Assembly (NCBI GenBank): GCA_012839475.1
Contig: DUNG01000015.1
Coordinates: forward strand, 1-64,000
Length of the DNA: 64,000 nucleotides
Reading direction: 5' to 3'
DNA from: Petrimonas sp.
GTDB lineage: Bacteria > Bacteroidota > Bacteroidia > Bacteroidales > Dysgonomonadaceae
The notes beneath the pieces were generated by a model. The model was not told where the DNA came from. It made no database searches and saw only the letters and a program-made list of their open reading frames with translations. This document shows positions 57,348 to 64,000 of this stretch, piece by piece (the stretch's first letter is position 1; every line of letters starts with the position of its first letter). The translations under genes were made by a program, and so were the position numbers.

Positions 57348-57532
57348 AGCTTTCAGAGCGAAGACCTCGTGAATTTCGTGGGGACACATCCTGTGAAGAT
57401 TGCGTTGAAAAAGAAAAGCTGTTTGAGCGTAAGCGAGTTATTTTTCTTTTAGCAATCAAGCAGTAGATGGGTCACGAAATTGACGCCAGTCGAGCCTGAA
57501 AGTGATAAAACAGTCACACGCGAAAGCTCAAT
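57348..57532. repeat. Long imperfect inverted repeat upstream of the ABC exporter
   Basis: Ends GAGCTTTC (57348-57355) and GAAAGCTC (about 57525-57532) are inverted copies. Further in, CGTGAATTTCGTG pairs with CACGAAATTGACG with one mismatch, GATTGC with GCAATC, and AAAAGAAAA with TTTTCTTTT, leaving a central loop with GAGCGTAAGCGAG. The nested pairing over about 185 bases suggests a structured RNA leader or a palindromic mobile repeat. It fills most of the 254-base gap before the ATP-binding gene. Confidence 0.5.
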
Positions 57533-57551
57533 AATATAAATAGACTAAAAG

Positions 57552-58451
57552 ATGTATTTAGAAACCAACGAGGTGGTAAAGCAGTACGCCAACCACCTGG
57601 CGCTCGATAAGGTGAGTATCCGGGTACCAAAAGGCTCCATCTACGGGCTACTGGGTCCTAACGGAGCGGGCAAGACCACCCTGATCCGCATCATCACCCG
57701 CATTACCGCACCCGATAGCGGCGAAGTGCACATCAATGGGCAACCCTCTAAGGCTGAGGATGTCTACCGCATCGGCTACCTCCCGGAGGAACGCGGGCTC
57801 TATAGGAAGATGAAGGTGGGGGAGCAGGCGATGTACCTGGCACAGCTCAGGGGACTCACCAAAAAAGAGGCTCACCGTGCGTTGATGATCTGGTTTAAAC
57901 GGTTTGGCATCATGGATTGGTACGAACGGAAGGTGGAAGAGCTGTCGAAGGGGATGCAGCAGAAAGTGCAGTTTATCTCCACGGTGATACATGACCCCGA
58001 TCTGCTGATTTTCGATGAGCCGTTCAGCGGGTTTGACCCCGTGAACGCCGCCATCGTGAAAAACGAGATGCTGCGTCTTAAGGAGGAGGGAAAAACCATA
58101 ATCCTCTCTACCCACGATATGGAGTCGGTGGAGGAGCTGTGTGATAACATAGCGTTGATCCATAAATCGAAGGTGGTGCTTCAGGGGAAGGTGTTCGATA
58201 TACGGAAGGAGCACCGTTCCCATACCTTCCGGTTCCGCTTGTTCGGACATCAATTCGATCTGGAACACCCCTCGTTTCAAATGATGTCGGCGGAGCCCTA
58301 CCACGAGTTTCTTGACGTTCGCATCCGGAAGGTGAAAGAGACGAGTAACGCCGAACTGGCTAAGTTAATCTTCGACCATTTCGAGGTGGTGAGCTACGAG
58401 GAGGAGCTGCCTACCATGAACGACGTCTTTATTCAAACCGTAACAAATTAA
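57552..58451 (+). CDS. ABC transporter ATP-binding protein (NatA-like)
   Basis: The 299-residue nucleotide-binding subunit has Walker A GPNGAGKTT (about 37), signature ELSKGMQQK, Walker B LLIFDEPFSGFDP and switch His in STHDM. A DUF4162-type C-terminal domain follows (about 215-299). It starts 7 bases before the permease gene region and the two form a two-gene operon. The pair resembles NatAB-type exporters for sodium or hydrophobic compounds; the cargo is unknown. Confidence 0.92.
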   Translation: MYLETNEVVKQYANHLALDKVSIRVPKGSIYGLLGPNGAGKTTLIRIITRITAPDSGEVHINGQPSKAEDVYRIGYLPEERGLYRKMKVGEQAMYLAQLRGLTKKEAHRALMIWFKRFGIMDWYERKVEELSKGMQQKVQFISTVIHDPDLLIFDEPFSGFDPVNAAIVKNEMLRLKEEGKTIILSTHDMESVEELCDNIALIHKSKVVLQGKVFDIRKEHRSHTFRFRLFGHQFDLEHPSFQMMSAEPYHEFLDVRIRKVKETSNAELAKLIFDHFEVVSYEEELPTMNDVFIQTVTN

Positions 58452-58458
58452 GCCGAAT

Positions 58459-59766
58459 ATGAGTGTATTAGGGTTAGTTATCCAGAGAGAATATATCACG
58501 AGGGTACGGAAGAAATCGTTTATTATCCTCACCCTGTTAATGCCCCTGTTAATGGTGGCGTTGGCGTTTGTCCCCTTTTGGCTCTCCACGTTGAACGAAG
58601 GTAGCGTGAAGCGGGTGGCGGTCATTGACCATACCGGTATCTATGCCCCGTTGCTGGAGTCGACTGAGCAGTACACCTTCGAGGTGGTGGGCGAACAGGA
58701 GGGGCATGAGGCAGAGCAGCAGCTCGGCGGGGAGCTGTTCGCGATACTGCAGATCACGGGCGATCTCAATAAGGAGCCGCGGTCGGCCTCGCTGACCTCC
58801 GAGAAGCAGGCTCCGCATGATTTGCAGTCGCTGATTACCCGTACCCTGAACGAGAAGGTAACCAGCCAGCGGTTGGACGAGCTCTCCTCATCGAGCAACG
58901 TTGACGAAGAAACCATCGCGCAGGTGCGTACCATCGTGGAGGAGAAAGGTCCGGTCTCCCTTCGCACGTTGCGGATGGGGGGCGATGGTAGCCTGTCGGA
59001 ATCGTCTACCGAGATGGCGACCATCATCGGGATGGTGTTTACCATCCTTATCTACATGTTTATACTGTTGTATGGTAACATGGTCATGCAGGCGGTGCTG
59101 GAGGAGAAGAAAAGCCGTGTGGTAGAGGTGATGGTCTCCTCTGTGAAGCCGGTGAACCTGCTGATTGGGAAGATCGTGGGCATCGGGTTGGTGGGTGTCA
59201 CCCAGCTGGTCGTTTGGGCCATATTGGGTGGATTGCTGTTTAGCGGGGCATCGCTATTCCTCGCCTCCCCCGAACAGGTTACCGCCCTATCGGCAGATGT
59301 TGGTAGCTCCTACGCGGAGGGGGTCATGAGCGCGGTGATGGGGGTTAACTGGTTGGAGATCGGGGTTTACTTCCTCATCTTCTTTATTGGCGGCTACGTG
59401 CTGTACGCGGCAATTTTCGCGATGTTCGCCTCGGCGGTAGATAGCGAGGAGGACACCACGCAGTTCATGATGCCGGTAACGCTTATCATCATGTTCGCCT
59501 TCTTTGCCGGCTTTTACAGCGTGAGTAACCCCGACGGGCCGTTGGCGTTCTGGGGCTCCCTCTTCCCGTTTACCGCCCCCATCGTGATGATGGTGCGCAT
59601 ACCGTTTGGCATTCCCTTGTGGGAGAAATTGTTGTCGATCGTGTTGTTGTACGGCACATTTATCCTCACCTCCATCCTCGCGGCCAAGATCTACCGGGTG
59701 GGCATCTTGATGTACGGGAAAAAACCCACCTTCAAAGAGATGATGAAGTGGGTAAAGTATAAGTAA
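58459..59766 (+). CDS. ABC transporter permease (NatB / ABC-2 type)
   Basis: The 435-residue permease has an N-terminal membrane helix (about 20-40) after REYITRVRKKSFI, a large extracytoplasmic domain (about 45-185), and then five to six helices. The motif MVMQAVLEEKKSRVVEVMVSS (given in parts as MVMQAVLEEKKS and RVVEVMVSS) is characteristic of ABC2_membrane_3 proteins. It lies 7 bases after the ATP-binding gene. Together they form an exporter in the inner membrane. Confidence 0.9.
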   Translation: MSVLGLVIQREYITRVRKKSFIILTLLMPLLMVALAFVPFWLSTLNEGSVKRVAVIDHTGIYAPLLESTEQYTFEVVGEQEGHEAEQQLGGELFAILQITGDLNKEPRSASLTSEKQAPHDLQSLITRTLNEKVTSQRLDELSSSSNVDEETIAQVRTIVEEKGPVSLRTLRMGGDGSLSESSTEMATIIGMVFTILIYMFILLYGNMVMQAVLEEKKSRVVEVMVSSVKPVNLLIGKIVGIGLVGVTQLVVWAILGGLLFSGASLFLASPEQVTALSADVGSSYAEGVMSAVMGVNWLEIGVYFLIFFIGGYVLYAAIFAMFASAVDSEEDTTQFMMPVTLIIMFAFFAGFYSVSNPDGPLAFWGSLFPFTAPIVMMVRIPFGIPLWEKLLSIVLLYGTFILTSILAAKIYRVGILMYGKKPTFKEMMKWVKYK

Positions 59767-59784
59767 ATATCACGTTATTAAGTT

Positions 59785-61971
59785 ATGAAACGTCGTTTTT
59801 TATTGTTTTCGCTATCTGTCGTTGTTGCATTCTCCACTTTCGCGAAACCATCGCCGCGGTGGGTCGACCAGAAATTCTCGATGTTTATTCACTTTGGCCT
59901 CTATTCCGTATATGGTGGGGTGTACGAGGGGAAGCCGGTTACCCGCGGTTACAGCGAGCAGATACAGTCGTTCGCGGGTATCTTCAGTGATTGGTACGCC
60001 AACACGGCCAGTGACTTTAACCCGGTTCACTGGAACCCGGATAGTATTGTTTCGCTGGCCAAGAGCGCGGGGATGCGCTCGATCGTCATCACTTCTAAGC
60101 ACCACGATGGCTTCTGCATGTATCACTCCCGGTATACCGGCTTCAATATCGTGGATGCCACCCCTTATGGTAAGGACCTGATGAAGGAGCTGGCCGAGGC
60201 ATGTAAGAGGGGAGGTATCGATTTCGGCGTCTACTTCTCGCTGATCGATTGGAATTACCCGCATGGCTATCCCATTTCAAGCCACAACGCCGATCCGCTC
60301 ACCCCACAACATTATGAGTTTAACCTGAAGCAGGTGGAGGAGATCATGACCCGTTACGGGGATATCTCGGAGATATGGTTCGATATGGGTTCACTCACCC
60401 CGGAACAGAGCCGCGGATTGTACGAGCTGGTGAACAGGCTTCAACCGGGCTGCATGATAAGTGGGCGACTCGGTAACGATTATGTCGATTTCGCGGTGAT
60501 GGCCGACAACGAGTACCCCGAGTACAAGATGGGTATGCCGTGGCAGACCGCGGCGTCGATGTTTAACGAAACCTGGGGCTACCGCTCCTGGCAAGAGCGG
60601 GGAGAGGTACAGCCGAAGGTGGAGGAGAAGATCGCCAGCCTGGTGAAGGTGGTGAGTCGGGGAGGCAACTACTTGCTCAATATCGGGCCGAGGGGTGATG
60701 GTTCGGTCGTCCCGTTCGAGAGCGAGGTGCTTCACGGGATAGGGGAGTGGTTGAAGGTGAACGGTGAAGCGATTTACGGGGCGAAAGCCAACCCGTTTCA
60801 CCAGTCGGTCGATTGGGGCGACATTACCAGTAATAAAGGTAACCTTTACCTGTTTATCGAAGACCTGCCCGGCACGGGGAAGATCGAGTTAAAAGGTATC
60901 GATGGGACCGTTTCGGGGGCCTCCCTTTTATCCTCGGGGGAGCCACTTTCCAGCAGGTTAAGAAACCGTGTGCTGACGATCGACCTGTCGGGCCTATCGG
61001 CTGACGAGGTGCTGCCCGTGGTGAAGGTCTCGTTTCGAAATGGTTACTCGGTACTTCCCGATCCTATCGTGAAACGAGAAGCGTTGACCCCGCGGAATGC
61101 TATGCCGCTGTTCGGCCATTCGAGTCTGAACTACTACGCGGGCTACAAGAGTCTGATCGGATACGACTGGGCGTGGCAACACCGCCCGGGTCGCTACGTT
61201 CCCGAGATTCGCTTCACCGACCAAGAGGTGGGTCGGCAAGTCGTGGTGGAGATAGGTGGTACGCGGCACGAGGTGACGCTCGAACCCACCGCGACAACAG
61301 GGGTGACGTTATCCCCTGGCACGGTACGGTGGGGCTCTCTCTACCGGAAGCCGGGACGGGGCGTGTTCGGGAACGTGGAAGAGGAGAGGGCAAGGGAGGT
61401 TAACCCCAAGCAACCCGGTTCCCGCTGGGTAGAGGTGACCGGTTTCTGTTACGATGAAGTGTACAGCGAGCCGATCCTGCCCCGGGGGAGCGTGGTCTTT
61501 CTCCAGGAGATTGAGTCGCTCGCGGAACAGACCATCGCGGTGAAGCTCACGAGCGGCAACGCGGCATACGTCTTGCTGAACGGGGAGTATATCACGGCCC
61601 ATTTCTCGCCTCAGCGTGTAGAGAAGCAGGAGGAATTGCTGTTACTCCCGTTACGAGAGGGGAAAAACCAGCTGGTTGTCAAGCTCTACAACGGGTTTGG
61701 CAATCTGCTCCATTACGGTATCGAGCCGATAGAGGAGTGGGCTATCCATACGCTAAAGCTTGAGCCCGTACGCCTTGGACGACAGGAGTTCCATCGCGTT
61801 TCGCTGCGTGCTGCCGATGCAGAGGCTTTAACATCTTCGGTTGCTTCACCGGTCGTTACTGACGTACCTGATGCCCCGAGTTTTTCAACATCCGTTTCCC
61901 CAGCAGCCTATTCGGCTGTCTCCCCGCTTCGGATGAGTAACGTGTCGATTTCATTTTCTGCATCTCGTTGA
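59785..61971 (+). CDS. Secreted alpha-L-fucosidase (GH29)
   Basis: The 728-residue protein has a signal peptide (ending STFAK). The GH29 TIM barrel occupies about 25-350: MFIHFGLYSVYGG, TSKHHDGFCMYHS, and nucleophile Asp in EIWFDMG (about 199). GGNYLLNIGPRGDG closes the barrel. A beta-sandwich follows, and a second carbohydrate-binding-like domain extends to about 680, with a Ser/Ala-rich tail of about 50 residues. It starts 18 bases after the permease, so cotranscription is possible although functionally unrelated. It removes terminal fucose from glycans; linkage preference is not readable. Confidence 0.92.
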   Translation: MKRRFLLFSLSVVVAFSTFAKPSPRWVDQKFSMFIHFGLYSVYGGVYEGKPVTRGYSEQIQSFAGIFSDWYANTASDFNPVHWNPDSIVSLAKSAGMRSIVITSKHHDGFCMYHSRYTGFNIVDATPYGKDLMKELAEACKRGGIDFGVYFSLIDWNYPHGYPISSHNADPLTPQHYEFNLKQVEEIMTRYGDISEIWFDMGSLTPEQSRGLYELVNRLQPGCMISGRLGNDYVDFAVMADNEYPEYKMGMPWQTAASMFNETWGYRSWQERGEVQPKVEEKIASLVKVVSRGGNYLLNIGPRGDGSVVPFESEVLHGIGEWLKVNGEAIYGAKANPFHQSVDWGDITSNKGNLYLFIEDLPGTGKIELKGIDGTVSGASLLSSGEPLSSRLRNRVLTIDLSGLSADEVLPVVKVSFRNGYSVLPDPIVKREALTPRNAMPLFGHSSLNYYAGYKSLIGYDWAWQHRPGRYVPEIRFTDQEVGRQVVVEIGGTRHEVTLEPTATTGVTLSPGTVRWGSLYRKPGRGVFGNVEEERAREVNPKQPGSRWVEVTGFCYDEVYSEPILPRGSVVFLQEIESLAEQTIAVKLTSGNAAYVLLNGEYITAHFSPQRVEKQEELLLLPLREGKNQLVVKLYNGFGNLLHYGIEPIEEWAIHTLKLEPVRLGRQEFHRVSLRAADAEALTSSVASPVVTDVPDAPSFSTSVSPAAYSAVSPLRMSNVSISFSASR

Positions 61972-61997
61972 TTTTTTTGCAGTGCATCGATACAGGT

Positions 61998-62984
61998 ATG
62001 AAGATAGGCAACATCGAGTTTTCAGACTACCCGGTCTTCCTTGCTCCCATGGAGGATGTGACCGATATCGGGTTTCGGCAGCTCTGTAAGCGGTTTGGTG
62101 CTGATGTGGTCTATACCGAGTTCGTATCGAGTGACGCGCTTATCCGTGATGTCAAGCGTACCAAAGAGAAGATCACCTTTGGCGAAGAGGAGCGGCCCAT
62201 CGGCATACAGATTTACGGGAGCGACCCGGATGCCATGGTGGAGGCGGCGAAAATGTGCGAAGAGGCAAATCCTGACCTCATCGATATCAACTTCGGTTGC
62301 CCGGTGCGTAAGATTGCCGGGCGGGGTGCCGGCTCGGGGATGATGCGTACCCCGGAGGTGATGCTCGAGATTACCGAGAAGGTGGTGAAAGCGGTAAAGA
62401 GGCCGGTAACGGTAAAGACCAGGCTGGGTTGGGACGAAGAGTCGAAAATTATCGTGTCGCTCGCCGAGCAACTGCAGGATCGTGGCATTGCCGCCCTAAC
62501 CATCCATGGCCGTACCCGCTCGCAGATGTACAAGGGGGAGGCCGACTGGAGCTTGATTCGGGAGGTGAAGAACAACCCCCGGATCTTCATCCCGATCATT
62601 GGGAATGGGGATGTGGATAGCGTGGAACTGTGCAAGCAGCGGTTTAATGAGACGGGTGTTGACGCGGTGATGATCGGGCGGGGTAGCATAGGAAGACCCT
62701 GGTTCTTCCGGGAGTTGAAGCATTACCTGCGCATGGGAGAGCTACTGCCCAAAGAGCCTTTTCAATGGTACCTGGATATACTCAAGGAGCAGGTGACGGG
62801 GAGCGTGGAGCGATTGGGCGAGTTCCGGGGTATTTTGCATAGCCGCCGCCACCTGGCGGCCACACCTCTGCTCAAGGGAATACCTGATTTTCGGCCAACG
62901 CGTATCGCGATGCTCCGTGCAGAGACGCTCGATGAGCTGTTTGCCATCCTCGATGATATCCCCGAGAGGTTTCAACTGGAGTAG
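61998..62984 (+). CDS. tRNA-dihydrouridine synthase (DusB/NifR3 type)
   Basis: The protein has 328 residues from MKIGNIEF (ATG 61998), 26 bases after the fucosidase stop. It is an FMN-dependent TIM barrel that reduces uridines in tRNA. Motifs are APMEDVTDIGFR at the start, the catalytic Cys in INFGCPVRKIAGRGAGSGM, TVKTRLGW, ALTIHGRTRSQMYKG and the FMN phosphate site VMIGRGSIGRPW. Family assignment to DusB/NifR3 is good; exact U position is not tested. Confidence 0.92.
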   Translation: MKIGNIEFSDYPVFLAPMEDVTDIGFRQLCKRFGADVVYTEFVSSDALIRDVKRTKEKITFGEEERPIGIQIYGSDPDAMVEAAKMCEEANPDLIDINFGCPVRKIAGRGAGSGMMRTPEVMLEITEKVVKAVKRPVTVKTRLGWDEESKIIVSLAEQLQDRGIAALTIHGRTRSQMYKGEADWSLIREVKNNPRIFIPIIGNGDVDSVELCKQRFNETGVDAVMIGRGSIGRPWFFRELKHYLRMGELLPKEPFQWYLDILKEQVTGSVERLGEFRGILHSRRHLAATPLLKGIPDFRPTRIAMLRAETLDELFAILDDIPERFQLE

Positions 62985-63112
62985 CGGAGTTGGCTTCTCC
63001 AACTAGAAACATTAAACTTGTACCCTCTGAAGTCTTTCATCCCGTTTCAAATGGATATACTTTTCTAACGAAGGTATTCAAATTGCAATGAATTAACTCA
63101 AATTACAACCAT

Positions 63113-64000
63113 ATGCTCAAACTGAAACGAACGACCCTTTTTTATCCGCTGGCAGGTGTTGCTGCCCTAGCCTCGTGTGGAGGCGAAAAAAAGGCGGAAC
63201 AAAACAGTCCGCTGAATATCATCTATATCATGACCGATGATCATACGCGGCAAATGATGAGCTGTTACGACAACCGCCATATAGAGACACCAAACCTGGA
63301 CCGGATAGCGGCTGATGGGGTAATCTTTCGCAACGCGTACGTGGCGAACTCCATCTCGGGGCCCAGCCGTGCCTGTTTGCTGACCGGGAAGCACAGCCAC
63401 GCGAACGGGAAACTGGATAACCATACCGTGTTTGACGGAAGCCAGCAAACGGTGCAGCAACTTCTCAAGGAGAACGGGTACCAAACGGCCATGATCGGGA
63501 AGTGGCACCTGGATAGCGAGCCTACCCACTTCGACCATTGGGAGATACTCCCGGGACAGGGGCACTACTACAACCCCGAGTTTATCACTCCCCAGGGGCG
63601 GACGCACTACAAAGGATATGTCACCGATATCATCACCGATATGGGTGTGGAGTGGCTTGACAAACAGCGAGACAAAGAGAAGCCGTTCGTGCTGTTCCTG
63701 CACCACAAGGTGGCGCACCGGATCTGGATGTCTGACACCACCCACCTGACACTTTTCGAGGATAAGCAGTTTGAGCTCCCCGAAAATTTCTACGACGACT
63801 ACGCGGGTCGCGTTGCAGCTTCCAGGCACGAGATGGGTATTTACAAGGATATGGATTTAACCTACGACCTCAAGATGTTGCACCCCACGCTAGAGACACG
63901 GCTCGGCAAAGCCTACGAGCATGGGGAGTACGCGCGGTTGGATTCGGCACAGAAAGCCGCGTGGGATGGTCACTACCAGCCCATTATCGATCAGTTTATC
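63113..64000 (+). CDS. Sulfatase, lipoprotein, serine-type (cut by window end)
   Basis: The gene is open from ATG 63113 to the right edge, giving 296 codons with no stop. A lipobox (ALASC, Cys20) anchors the protein. The type I sulfatase core starts with NIIYIMTDDHTRQMM (metal Asp pair). The formylglycine motif is SGPSRACLLTG: a Ser in place of the usual Cys, so it needs the anaerobic radical SAM sulfatase-maturating enzyme. GKWHLD and FLHHKVAHR also match. It desulfates a glycan or other sulfate ester. A possible -7 box TACTTTTC (63058-63065) lies upstream. Confidence 0.93.
   Translation, partial: MLKLKRTTLFYPLAGVAALASCGGEKKAEQNSPLNIIYIMTDDHTRQMMSCYDNRHIETPNLDRIAADGVIFRNAYVANSISGPSRACLLTGKHSHANGKLDNHTVFDGSQQTVQQLLKENGYQTAMIGKWHLDSEPTHFDHWEILPGQGHYYNPEFITPQGRTHYKGYVTDIITDMGVEWLDKQRDKEKPFVLFLHHKVAHRIWMSDTTHLTLFEDKQFELPENFYDDYAGRVAASRHEMGIYKDMDLTYDLKMLHPTLETRLGKAYEHGEYARLDSAQKAAWDGHYQPIIDQFI

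Noticed and set aside
63167-63829. 220-codon minus-strand frame at the right edge
   Set aside because: It is antisense to the sulfatase, whose motifs are unambiguous on the plus strand.

Overview
The window looks like a chromosomal segment of a Bacteroidota bacterium, most likely order Bacteroidales. The evidence is the repeated TAnnTTTG-type -7 promoter boxes, weak or absent Shine-Dalgarno sequences, TonB receptor and carboxypeptidase-regulatory-like (CarboxypepD_reg) domains, many secreted or lipoprotein glycoside hydrolases, a fused SpmA-SpmB protein, and the gene order mnmG-apt-uvrC-dtd-mazG-deoC. Genus cannot be settled from sequence alone. No replicon end is seen; both window edges cut genes.

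Layout. (1) 1-2293: AT-rich right end of an integrated mobile element, probably a prophage or genomic island. It holds the tail of one gene, a small two-anchor lipoprotein resembling a unimolecular spanin, a tyrosine integrase, and a 3' half of a tRNA-Arg(TCT) gene that is the attachment site. (2) 2500-14634: a GH116-type glycosidase, a PiT phosphate transporter with a PhoU-like tail, two small secreted proteins, a TonB receptor with a beta-helix lipoprotein, and a DEAD-box RNA helicase. (3) 14705-22025: a lipoprotein shaped like a tyrosine phosphatase but without its catalytic residues, an AT-rich gap, then nadA, ychF, a DUF6786-like protein, an alkaline phosphatase and a BNR/sialidase-like protein. 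(4) 22022-29159: radical SAM enzyme, polA, a polyprenyl diphosphate synthase, hsp20 and a calcineurin-like phosphoesterase. (5) 29463-40963: a long minus-strand run with a GH2 beta-galactosidase, deoC, a MazG-like protein, dtd, uvrC, apt, mnmG, ybeY and spmAB. A perfect parS-like palindrome lies between mnmG and apt, suggesting the region is in the origin-proximal domain. (6) 41158-53654: a plus-strand envelope block with a helix-hairpin-helix protein, alpha-2-macroglobulin, PbpC, an outer-membrane protein that looks like three beta-barrels in tandem, and an OmpA-like protein. (7) 53655-64000: terminators and a hairpin RNA candidate, ilvE, dnaG, a structured inverted repeat ahead of a NatA/NatB-type ABC exporter, a GH29 fucosidase, a dihydrouridine synthase, and the 5' part of a serine-type sulfatase.

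How the parts work together. Most genes are core housekeeping: DNA replication and repair (polA, dnaG, uvrC), tRNA and ribosome upkeep (mnmG, dtd, ybeY, dus), cofactor and nucleotide metabolism (nadA, apt, deoC). Around them sit periplasmic or surface enzymes for glycans and phosphate esters (GH116, GH2, GH29, sialidase-like, sulfatase, alkaline phosphatase, phosphoesterase). None has a SusC/SusD pair in the window, so they do not form a classical polysaccharide utilisation locus here. The most unusual items are the spanin-like protein at the element end, the dead phosphatase, the three-barrel outer-membrane protein with its partner, the parS-like site, and two structured intergenic elements.
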